Origin: Sweltsa coloradensis
Lineage: Eukaryota; Arthropoda; Insecta; Plecoptera; Chloroperlidae
Assembly: GCA_024449915.1 (NCBI GenBank)
Contig: JAMZAV010000356.1
Location: 186,001-250,000, forward strand
DNA: 64,000 nt
Direction: 5' to 3'
This document shows positions 46,599-58,314 of this stretch, piece by piece (positions within the stretch are counted from its first letter, which is position 1; every line of letters starts with the position of its first letter). The notes beneath the pieces were generated by a model. That model saw only the letters and a list, made by a program, of their open reading frames with translations. It made no database searches and was not told the origin of the DNA. The position numbers and the translations under genes were made by a program.

Positions 46599-48628
46599 CC
46601 ACGAGGCCACATCCCACTATATGAATAATGATTGATTTTATACAATTCAAAATCGAAAACATTTTGATTATTATTAAATGATGATAAACTTATAGGTCCG
46701 TAGAGTAATAATCTGGGTGCATTTTTAATTAGATTTGTCCTTCAATGGGAAATTCTTAAAATCTTTTCAGTAAACAATTTGTCCAAAATCTATAGTTTTC
46801 AGTGTTTTGACGACAGTGACTTATGTTGTTAAGTATATATGACCAATTATTTGAGAGTGTGCACTTAAAATCGCTTTCTGATAGGAGGCAGGCAGTCAAT
46901 TTCGTGTAATTTTTAAACCAGAGTTTTTAGAATTACTGTAACGTTATTTGTAGGTCAAGAAATTCCTCATTATTTAACCCAACTTAGATAAGAAGTGGTA
47001 TATATGTAAATACTTTTACTAGCCGAAGGTACTGACAAATTTTAACAACTAAGAAAAAATGTGGTTTGTTGTTAGGATAATGGAATGATAATAAATGTCA
47101 ATTGTGCGTTTGTTGATTGCTTTCATTTTTACTGTGTGTATCAATTTTATATTAATTCTGGCATTTATTTTATTAAATAAATTTTTGGTTGTTAAACCTT
47201 TCAAGGATAAACAAATAAATAAGCAAATAATAGTAATTATTACCGTACAATTTCCATTGTTATTTCTTTTCCTGAGTTGCTTATTTCCTATCCCAAAGAG
47301 GTTCAACATTAAAAAAAAAATAATATTTTGTATTGGTGATGTACTAGCTAGAAGTGGCTATTTGGTTGATTCCCGCCAGGGCCGAGATGGGAAGTTTTCG
47401 AGGTGCCACCCAGCCTTCATGACGCAATGAATAGAACATTCTCAAAATCAGGGATAATATTGAAGTACCTAACAAATCAAAACACTTGCTTATTTTGGTT
47501 AGGTAACGAACATTCATTATAACTGTAAAGAGGGTCGAAATAAATGCTCAAAATTATTTTCGGGATTATAAGTAAAATCGTCCTCCCCATCCTGTTAAAA
47601 TTAGCATTTAATTTTTCAATTTAAATTGCCCAGCTAATTTGATTAAATGGGAGGGTCTACAATGATCAAACTGTACATAGAATTTTTTAGAAAATGTTAG
47701 TTGCAAGTGTAAGGCACCAAAATCAACGTTTTAATGTAAGCTACTTTTACACAATACAAATGTTACGATAAAAACTTTACACAAAATCGTGTCTATTCAC
47801 AATGTGTAAGAAAAGCAAATAAGGGCAATATCAAATACAAAATATAAAATAATTGCCCAATAATTTGTTTAGTCACCATGAACTTTAATTTTTTAGTGTT
47901 ACGTAACAACCAATAACGTTTTATTGTCATGTTACGTTTGTTTAATTGTAGTAAGCCAAGTATCAATCAACAATATAAAAAATGGTTAATGTTAACTAGT
48001 TTTTTTTAGTTTACATTAAGGTAACACATTAAAAGCTTGTATTCATCTGCTCTGTCATTTTGTTTAGGTTGATTTAATTTTTATTCTGTTACGCCCAGTT
48101 CCCATCACCATCGTTAGAAGAGTTATTGTAAAAAGGGGATATGACTTAAGTGTTAAATAGATTTTGTTTTAGTCATTCATAAGAAAATGTTATAAGAGTT
48201 TATAACAAAAAATCCCTAATACCGACCAGTCAAAAAGAGTTACTTCATTATGATGGGCAATAAAACATTTCTAACCAATCAGGATTTTATCGGAATTTTT
48301 ATAACTAAAACAATTTCTTATGGTAGTGATGGGAAACTGGGCTTAATTTTCAAAACAATCTTTGTGTATTTTATTTCTTTATTTCTCAAATTGAATTTTG
48401 TATTTGATTGTATTATTTTTTTACAATATTATTATCTTTGGTCATTTCGTTGGGTGATCAAACGGCAATGTGCAAATGATCTTAACTTCTTTATTTACAT
48501 TTTCATACTGACACCCACTGATACGTCTTAAGCTAAGTTAGATAATGTATGCAATGTTTGTATTCAATGTTTTGCTATCTATTTTTTAAACTTAAACATG
48601 CAATGGTTGCAAGAGCATATTATTATTA
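46599..48628. other. 3' flank of gene 2, no gene seen
   Basis: AT-rich. AAATAAA near 47173 could serve gene 2 polyadenylation, though it is distant. 47370-47430 (GTTTTCGAGGTGCCACCCAG) is repeated in inverse at 50825-50870. Confidence 0.4.
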
Positions 48629-49203
48629 CTAGGAAAACGCTAAAGTCCCGCCGCGTTGATGGATGAGCTTTTTTAAGTTTTTAGTTTGCGTGGGATATCT
48701 TTACTTTTGCAAGTGCTTTGTTTTGCTGCCTACGCATTGTAGGTGATTGTTGTCAAGTTTCTATTGTTACTTGTCAATTGGTATTATTTACCGTAAAAAA
48801 CTTATACTAAAAGATTTATTTCTATGGATTCTGGCTAACTTTTTCAACTTTTTCTTTCAGAAGGTACTACATCATCATAACCGTAATGTCCATGTATAAT
48901 ATGAACGTTGTAGCCCCACCTGTTTGGTCAGAATTGGCCAAAATGGCACGAAAATATCGCACTAAAAATCGAAAAAAATCGTTAAAGTACGATATGCATG
49001 AGAAATATTTCTTCGATTGTACCCAAAAACGTAGCAAGTCTAAGTTCAGAGATTTCGAAGGTCCCCTCAAATTTTCATACAGATCGCATATGCCGTTTGC
49101 CCAGAAGAGAGTGAACAAACAGACAAAAAAAAAAAAAAAAAAACACCCGAGCTAAATTTTTTTGGGGGTCGGTGAAATTGAAGTCTTCGCTTCACTCATA
49201 CAA
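48629..49203 (-). mobile_element. Helentron-like element family A, copy 3
   Basis: CTAGGAAAACGC, hairpin partner, GTTGATGGATGAG. The body matches 44055-44823 and it ends TTCACTCATACAA. Confidence 0.65.
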
Positions 49204-49882
49204 TATAAGTTTGACATTCCTGCGATATTTATTAAAATGTTACAACTGTTGCTTAATGTGGTTGAATACCTTGTATAACGTAAGTTCAAAAATATTTTTG
49301 TCAAGATAATATGATGTTTAAATATTAACAAGAAAATGTTTATTTTTCATTGGTAAACTTTTTGTTAACAATATTGGAAATCATTTTAACAACAGTGTTA
49401 AAAACATTTACGATCATGAATTTTTATTTTTCCAAGAAAGCACGTTCTCAAATCGTTTAAGAATGGTAAATAACATTAACCAATACCTGGAAGCCGGGTT
49501 GCAAAACTTGTCGTTAACTTATTATGGGGACAGTTTTACATGTTTTGTTGCCTGTAAAGCCACAAACTGCGCAACTTGCATCATCCATCTGATAATTATA
49601 TTTTTACTTAAAGGGGTATTTAACCGCTAAACTCAAAAAATATATTTCATTCAGGCTAACTAGTAACGAATTTAGCAACTTCCAAAAAAATTATTGGGGC
49701 CACCATGACCTCCCAAAAAATTGTCAAACATGACATTTTTCGAGCTAGGTTCCATCGGCAAAAATCTCACATAAGAAATAACATGAGGACGATCTTTATG
49801 TCCCGTGACCTTGGAGGATTTTGATCTTAAAAAATATTGGTCATTTTTGACGTACTCGACAGTCTTTTCTGTAAATTCTCTA

Positions 49883-50299
49883 CCACACATAACAAAAACT
49901 TGTAAAAATACAGCCAAACCTTACACACTCAAAAGAAATGAGATCTAAAAAAAGTGCCAAGCTCATCTACTTTTCCACATTTGCGCATTCCTAATTCATT
50001 AACGTACAGTTTCCCGTAACAACATCCTTGAAAAGCTTCGCAAAATAGAATTCGCAACTATAAATTTAAACGTAATAGTTCATTCAAATTCTTTTTTTCT
50101 AATTAATTTTTATGTAATGACCATGCAAATTCTATTTTGTTAAGCTTTTCAAGGATGTTGTTACGGGACACTGTACGTTTATGAATTAAGAATGCGCAAA
50201 TGTGGAAAAGTAGATGAGCTTGGCACTTTTTTTAGATCTCATTTCTTTTGAGTGTGTAAGGTTTGGCTGTTTTTTTACAAGTTTTTGTTATGTGTGGGA
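49883..50299. mobile_element. Long foldback element inside MITE E copy 4
   Basis: Arms 49883-50055 and 50130-50299 are inverted copies about 170 bp long (CCACACATAACAAAAACTTG and its complement at the ends) around a loop of about 75 bases. Confidence 0.75.
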
Positions 50300-50934
50300 C
50301 CTCATTACTTTTTCAGGTTCAATTGCAAAATTATTTGTTAAAATATAAAAATTTTATCAAAATCGATTTAATTGCTATGGTATTACCAATTAACAATAGA
50401 ATGAAAAAATATAGTGGACCAAAGACTTGCTTTTTGTAAACAATGTAGGCGATTATTGTCACGAAACTATAGTTACTTGTTGATTGTATGCCTGTATAAG
50501 GCTTATTTTAAAACCTTTATTTGGAAGCCTTCCAGCAATTTTTTTAAACTTTTTCTTTCAAAGGGGAATTACATCACTATTACCTTAATGTCCATGTAAT
50601 ATATGAACGTTGTAGCCCCACCCGTTTGGTCAGAATCGCTGGGCAATTGAAACTGACAAATTAGATAGTAGCCAGTAGCCAGTAGTAACTAACATCCTTA
50701 AAGTGATTTTGAGCATGTTTCAAGTCATATTTTCACCAAGAAGGAATGCTCGTTCCCCAACCAAATTTGGCATGTGTTGTCGGGTACCTAAATCCCATCG
50801 ATTTTAATAGTTTTCAAATTCACATCACGTTTCATGATGGCTGGGTGACACCTCGAAATCACCCCAACTCTGCTTGCTGTATAAGGTGCCTGAGTGTGTA
50901 GCGCACCGCGGCTTGGCTGCGGCGCCCTAACGGG
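50300..50934. repeat. Remaining insert: family A fragment and another repeat
   Basis: 50430-50640 matches family A on the minus strand (GTAGCCCCACCCGTTTGGTC). 50825-50870 matches 47370-47430 in inverse. 50900-50932 is a GC-rich dyad. Confidence 0.45.
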
Positions 50935-51310
50935 CACCTAGATATTTTGTTTTAGTATTTGGGCAAAATATGCTGATTACCAGGATGGATGGGGTGTGAT
51001 TTTGGAATGCATATTTTTTGCGTGTTTGAGGGTATATTTGGGCACAGTTTCAAGACACGATGTTATTAAGGGGCATTTTAGATTGGTACTATGCTCTAGT
51101 ATCTATGTGGACCAAAAAAGAAGCAGGTTAAAGCCGATTTAAGAAATTTTCCAAAACACCAATTTTCGCCAATTTCTGGATCAAAAAAATTACAAAATTC
51201 GTGTTAAATCACAGTTACAAGATATAAATTTTTAAACGGTCATTTAAGTGTAGTATTGTGCTTTAGATCACGTGGTACAAAATAATTTTTGGGGTTTTTA
51301 GCCCCTTTAA

Positions 51311-52242
51311 AGCCATGAAGTTGAAAGTCAGCACGAGGTTCAAATTATTCTATGATTTTCTAGTTGATTGTGTTATGCGCAGTACCTTTCTATTGCTTCA
51401 ATGTGTGATTAAGAAATGAGTTCAAAAGGGATTGAAAGAAATGTTAAGGAATCCCTAGACCTTTAAATATGATTTTCATAGGAATGAATTTAAAGACGTC
51501 TGAAAAGATTGTAGAATGAAAGAGCACTTAAAAATATAGTGGATTATTTTTTTGAAATTTTTTGCGGGATATAACCTCAGAATCAACAATTTTAATCAAA
51601 TTGCCAAAATTAATCCAGCTAGTACTTCAAAATTGAATTTTGAGTAACGGTTTTTTGTACAGTGTTTCTACACTTTGTTTTATCTTCAACCTTAATAAAA
51701 GGGATACTGGTTTTCTTTAGTTTCTGGCGTTTTACGACTTTTTTTGTTAAACAGCACAAAATTTAAAATTGTACTGGAGGGCGAAAAATATAGTGCTACA
51801 CAAGAAACCATAGAAATCCAATAATCTTTATTTAGGTTGCATTGAAAGGAGTGTAGAAACAGCATACAAAAACGACTGCTCAAAATAAAATTATAATCTA
51901 GCTAGATTGATTCGGCATATTTGAATATAATTGTTGGTTCTGAGGCTATGTCCTGCCCAAAACATTCCCCAAAAAATATGCCCCTTTATTATGTCCCTCT
52001 TTCATTCTACTTACTTTTCAGACGTTTTAACAGCATTCTTCAGAAATCACATTTCGGTCTAGGAATACCCCTTAAGGATGTTTTTCATTCCAATGTAAAA
52101 TAGGGACAAATATTTAGATGAGTGAGGCATTATAAACACTTTTGGTGACGAATAACCCTTGTGTTTCTGTGTTTATCATTTAAACCTCTCATCCCTAGTG
52201 ACACTTCAAGTCCCTCAGTTTTATTGTGGTATGGTTAATTAC
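51311..52242. other. Intergenic sequence, no gene seen
   Basis: Short frames lack motifs. 52187-52237 repeats the block at 13203-13255. Confidence 0.4.
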
Positions 52243-52778
52243 TAGGAAGCTTCGCAAACGCTTTTTTAAGTCGCGTTGATGGATGAGCATTTTTGTTAGT
52301 TTTTAGTTTGCGTGGGATGTCTTTAATTTTGCAAGTGTTTTTTGAATGCATTGTAGGTGATTGTCGTCAAGTTTCTATTGTCACTTGTTAATTGTTATTA
52401 AATACCTAAAAAAAACTCATATTAAAACCTTAATTCTATGGATTCTGGGTACCTTTTTTTTTTAATATGAACGTTGTAGCCCCACCTGTTTGGTCGGAAT
52501 CGGCCCAAATGGCACGAAAATATCGCACTAAAAATCAAAATAAAAAATCTTAAAAGTACGATATTCCTGAGAAATATTTCTTCGGTTGTACCCAAAAACA
52601 ATACAGGTCTAAGTTCAGAGATTTCTAAGGTCCCCTCCAATTTTTTTTTAGATCGCATATGCCGTTTTCCCGGTAGAGAGCGAACAAACGGACCGAAAAA
52701 AAAAAAAAACACCCGAGCTAATTTTTTTTTTTGGGGGGGGGGGTCAGTGAAATTAAAGTCTTCGCTTCGCTCATCCAA
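52243..52778 (-). mobile_element. Helentron-like element family A, copy 4
   Basis: CTAGGAAGCTTCGC end, GCGTTGATGGATGAG, family A body, TTCGCTCATCCAA terminus. Confidence 0.6.
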
Positions 52779-52790
52779 AACGTTTATAAA

Positions 52791-53423
52791 CTAGGAAGCT
52801 TCGCAAACGATTTTTCAGGCGCGTTGCTGGATGAGCGTATTTTTTTTTTACGAAAAAAGTGTAGAATTGCATTTTTCATGAGAAATTATTTTTCGATTAC
52901 GCTCAAATTTTACACATATATATTAATTAATAAAATTGAGGTTCTGTGAAAATATCATTACAATCCGATAAAGCATGTAAATGTTACAAGTCGAAGAAAT
53001 TTTTTTTAACAAAAAATGCGTAAAATTGCGATTTACGTAAGAAATTATTTTTCGATTGCGCTCAAATTTCACACAAATAGGGCCTATATTTATTCATAAA
53101 ATTAAGGTTCTGTGAAAAAATCATTACAATCGGATAAAGCATGTAGGTGTTATAAGTCGAAGAAATGTTTTAAAAATAGAAAAAAATCTTAAAATTATTG
53201 CGATTTTAATTAGTAATAATTTTTCTCTAAAAAACGTGGCAGTTCTAAGCTCAAAGATTTCAAAGGACTCCATAAAATTTCATTGCAATTGGAGTATCGG
53301 TTTAGCCGGAATCGTGTGGACAAACACACAAAAATACAAAAAAAAAGGGGAAAAAAACATTCCGGATTTTTTTCTCCAGTGTAGTGAAATGGAATCTTCA
53401 CTTCGCTCGCTACGCTCATCCAA
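52791..53423 (-). mobile_element. Helentron-like element family B, copy 6
   Basis: CTAGGAAGCTTCGC at 52791, 12 bases after the previous element. GCGTTGCTGGATGAGCG, sub-repeats, and a GCTACGCTCATCCAA end. Confidence 0.65.
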
Positions 53424-54240
53424 TAAAAAAGTGTGACATTTTGGTACACATTCAAAATCAAAAATATTCCCAAAAAATCTAGAACACCAAAAAAATTACA
53501 AAATTTCTTATTGGGTATGCTTGTTTGATGAATGAGTAAGTAAAATCTGCTTTTAACCTTGTTTAAGTTCAGGGATAAAAGAGTTTACATGGTTACAAAA
53601 GACTGTTAATGGTTTATGTATAAGGAAGTGATGAAATAACGAAGAGGCTATAAAAACAAATCAGTTAAACTGACTGTCCACAACTTTCTCTGCCACTTGA
53701 CTATATATTATTTTCTAGATTTTTCAAATTTATTTATTCATCAATCGATAACAGAGAATTAAGATGAATAACCTCTGGAAATATTTTCAGTTAGGATTGC
53801 TAGTGATGAAGTTTCAACCCTCAATTACATGATTCGTATCCCCAAACGTAACGCATGAGCCACCGCTGTCGATAAGGACACATATTTAGTATTATTCTAA
53901 TGTAATGTCAAGTGTGTCCTGTCATTTAAAAAATAACGGGATTCATCTTTGTTGGCAAACAATGTCAACAAACAATACACATGTCAATGGATATAATAGT
54001 GAAATTAGACACACGCACAGACGGACGGACAGAAAAGTGATGCACATGGGGGAACTCAAAACATATTATTAAAAAACATACATTTTCTATTTCGTTTTTG
54101 TTTGCCAACATTCATATATAATATTTTCGCTTCTTTCTCTTCCCGGTGAACGCCGTAATTAACACGCACAAGAATGCGAAACTGTTCCTACTCGAGATAA
54201 GGTCACGTGACCCAACCTCCTTGACTGCCACGAGGCAGAA
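53424..54240. other. Upstream flank of gene 3
   Basis: Contains an interspersed repeat F copy at 53940-54055. No gene seen. Confidence 0.45.
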
Positions 54241-54242
54241 CA

Positions 54243-54249
54243 TATATAA
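54243..54249 (+). promoter_or_regulatory. TATA box of gene 3
   Basis: TATATAA lies 63 bases before the start codon. Confidence 0.5.
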
Positions 54250-54305
54250 TAAGCTTGTGTAAGGCTTGTACTTCTCAGTCTGAAGCAGAGGATTCGACCT
54301 ACAAG

Positions 54306-57300
54306 ATGAGGCATCTCTTACGTGGCGTCTTTCTCCTGGCGTTTGTAGCCCTGGCTTTATCAATAGTACGTATATCATCATCCCATATTATTATGTTTCT
54401 TGCCTTTTCTTTCGTCTTGTTTTTTTTTCAATAATTTCTTGTTCTATTTTACTTTGTTGTTTTAATACTTTTGTTGTTAATTATCTATTTCTTAATTTTC
54501 TCTTTATCCTTTGTTGTCCATGTTTTATTAAAATTTCATTTCAAACCGATTCAACACAATAAACATCGATTTAATCAAATCGATTCCATAGCATATTTGT
54601 TTTTGTTTTCATATGTTTGTTTAAGCAGTTTTATGACTCTCATTGACTACTTGAACGTTCAAGAAATATGGCTTAATGCTAAATGAACTTAAAACTAAGA
54701 GAAATCTATTTTTTCTTTCCTTAAAACAGAGTCCCTCTCGAAAATCCATTATATAAACACATTTTTAGCAATACAAGTGTAAGTCCCACAAGTGCTAAAT
54801 TATATTTGGAGCTAATTTTTTAGCCGTTTCAACATTTGTTTGTATTCCTCAATTCAATTATGATTGACAATTTTTTACGGCAATAACGTTTTGCAAATTC
54901 AAATATTAATGTTAATATTATTTACATATTATTGATATCAAATTTGATCGTTATTATTTTGTAAATTATTCCTTTGTCGCACGAATGCCGCTTCACGACG
55001 CAAGTAAATGATTTGTAATTTATCAGGCTTATGTTCCATCTGCATATTTTATTTCAACTGTGAAAATGTTTCTGATAATGACTTTCAAAATATTTAATTT
55101 GATAACCACCCTATAATTTTTAGCAATTAATTAAACTTAACACTGCTCTTAGGTGGTAAAATATGTTTGTATTATGTTGCAATATTTCGAAAAGTTTCAG
55201 TTATCTTCGACAGGCAGATATTATTTACAAAAATACAAACATCTAAACAAACAATTACCCCAGCCATTTGGATGAAAAATAATTACAAAAAAGTTGTATT
55301 AAGTCAAATTTGTATTTTATAAATTATTTTATATACTACATGTTAATTGTAATTAAATTGTCAAAATTTGTAGGATTTGTTGTAATGTCGAAGAAAAGTG
55401 AAACTTTTCAAAGTTTTGCAAAATAATAAAAACTTAGTTTCCCACCTAAGAGCAGTGTTAAGTTCAATTTATTGTTAAAAATCATTTATACCTGTTCTAC
55501 TAAAGTTTCTTTTGAAATATACACCCCATGATACTTTAAGTTTTATGGTAAAAACTGCAGGTCAGTAACATGCAGCACAATGTGTGTGAGATTCGCTGCA
55601 TAAGGCAATGAAGCAATTTTTAACTCGTTCATACCACGAGTCCATCACAATGGACATAAAAATTCCGAAACAAAAAATAAGAATTAGTTTTTTCAATTTT
55701 GTAAAAAAAAAAAAATGGAATTCAAATTCACATGTTTTTTTTTATCTCATTTCAATTGGACTTAAAGAACCTTTTTTTTAGAGAAGATTGAAAATAGAAA
55801 TCTGTAAAAACGGTCAAAAAACTATTTTTGTTTTTTTCCCGGAAATTTAATATATTTCTAGGATTGCTGGTAATTGAGATACAAAAATTCTAAATATCCC
55901 AAAAATCAGGAAAAAATCTAGTCTTAGATATTCAATTTATCCAATTTATATTTGAACATAAAACGTTGCTTTCATTCAAAATCTAAAATTTCCCCTAATT
56001 CCTTAAATTTTAAAATGATTTTTTTTATTGCTAAAAATATTTAAATATATTTAATTTTTATGTTGGCCTGGGCTCATACAACCTTCATTGGAAGAGCTCG
56101 GGCAATTTTTTAAACATTTTGAAATTTATATTATTTAGAAATACGATTGATTGGTAAATCCAGGGGATTTCAAATAAACCAGACGACTTTATGACCTTCA
56201 TAATCTTTAGGAGGCTGTTTTGAAAGAGTATGTGCATGCTACAATAAGATGAATTTTAACATTTCAAATAACTTGTCTCCTTTCCAGGCTTTGAAAATAC
56301 TGCCCTAGCGCAGTTGATTTCATTTAACTTCTATGATTTGGAAAAAAGTTTTTTTCTGGAATTCTGTGCATATGTTATATTTCCAACCTTTCAAAATTGA
56401 ACATATTAGCCTATTTTGAAATTAACGATATTTTAAATTACATTTCTTTCAATATTTGTTTCATTTCCACCCTGTTAGATTTTGGATAATGAACAAAATT
56501 CATACTACCCATTCGTTTTCCATTTGTTCTTTGATTTTTTTTAATGTTAAATTTTAAAGAAAAAAATAAAAAAATCTTAAATTTTAAAAGCCTATTGTTG
56601 GTTGTGTACAAGTCTCAGTCTGCGATTGTGGATTCTGACACGTTACTGGTATCGTAATAAAGCTTCAAGTAGAACAAGAATATTTACGATTTTTTCTCCT
56701 AACTAACTTTGGGGCAATAGATTTCTTTTAAATTGACCTGCACCACGCTCCACCCCCACAACCACATCTAACGGCACACATTGTTAAATCACTTTTTGAT
56801 TTTCAGGACCGGTTACTGAACCGATTTCGAAAAGAATATATATTTGAAAATCGTACAAAAAATCGAAGTGCGTACCGGTTTTAAAACAGATCTTAAGATG
56901 ACATAATTTTTTTTCAAATAACGTAGTTTTTTAGTGGTGATAGTGGTGACTTTTTTACCACCACTACAACCCCGTAGTGGTGGTAAAAAAGTAATTTTGA
57001 ACCGCACTTAACATTGCCCCAAGGTTTGGTAGGAAAACAACTCTTAAACATCCTTAGCCTACAAGAGGCGATATTACGATATAAAATTACATTATGGAGG
57101 CATAGGCAGAAAAAAAAATAATAAATAATAATAAAAATAAAAGTCCCCCCCTGGTAGAAATATTTGTATGCCAAACGGTCGCCAAGCGGTCACCAACAGA
57201 TCACCAAGGCCTATTTTTGATCGCCAACAGGTTACCAAGTGATTACCAAGGGTCGCCACCGAAATTTCAAAAGAAATATATGACAGCCAAACGTTCACCA

Positions 57301-58273
57301 AAAGGCAGCCAACGGGTCACCAACTCTGCAATGCAGTATTTTGACACAAAAACGCCTGTTGGCGACCATTTGGCTGCTGTTGGTGATCACTTGGCGATCA
57401 CTTGGCATCAGTTGGTGAACTAGTTGGTGACCTGTTGGTGACCACTTGGCAACCATTTGGCAACCAAATATTTTACTAGGGCCAACTGAAAATCAGTTAT
57501 ATATCTGAGTGGGTAGACTCTAAATACAATTTATTTATTTATTTATTTTAAATCCACTTCCACAGCCACTTAACCTCCTCAGACCCAGGGTTTACTATTA
57601 ACAATACTGCACCGCGTGTGTAACTCATAGGACACGCCAGGTCTGAGGACCTTAACCTCCTCAGACCCAGGGTTTACTATTAACAATACTGCACCGCGTG
57701 TGTAACTCATAGGACACGCCAGGTCTGAGGACCTTAACCTCCTCAGACCCAGGGTTTACTATTAACAATACTGCACCGCGTGTGTAACTCATAGGACACG
57801 CCAGGTCTGAGGACCTTAACCTCCTCAGACCCAGGGTTTACTATTAACAATACTGCACCGCGTGTGTAACTCATAGGACACGCCGGGTCTGAGGACCTAA
57901 ATGTTTAACTCTCCACTGATTACAATAAATGTTCTGTTCCAGAAGCCAAACTCCTCACCCACGGTCTCAGTCAAGACAATAATCAAGGTAACATCGTAGG
58001 AAAACATGTTCCTACTTGCTATTACATGTTTATTTTGCCTGGCTATTGCCAGTTAAGACACTTTTAAACTTTCTACATTACGAATATAATTCCAATAACT
58101 TTTCACTGATTCACATTATTATGTGAAACTTTGGTTTTATAGTAGGCGACTATGACGTTGATATGTTAGTACTTTAAACAGAAATTTAAAATAATGATAT
58201 AAATATATATATAATATATATATGTATGTAATATATATATGTAATATATATATATATATATGAAATATATATA

Positions 58274-58314
<41 letters not shown>

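Larger units (their letters stand above)
49612..51306 (-). mobile_element. TTAA-type MITE family E, copy 4, split by an insertion
   Basis: 49612-49882 and about 50935-51306 are the two parts of one inverted family E copy, with TTAA at 49608-49611 and 51307-51310. About 1.05 kb of other elements lies between. Confidence 0.65.

Noticed and set aside
47095..47430. Open frame with hydrophobic start (MSIVRLLIAFIFTVCINFIL)
   Set aside because: Hydrophobicity follows from TTT/ATT-rich sequence; no homology, promoter or continuation seen.
48250..48531. Open frame of 93 codons
   Set aside because: AT-rich composition gives Phe/Ile/Lys runs without any motif; adjacent to mobile elements.
57571..57898. 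CRISPR-like array
   Set aside because: The four units are identical across their whole length with no variable spacers, in a eukaryotic intron.
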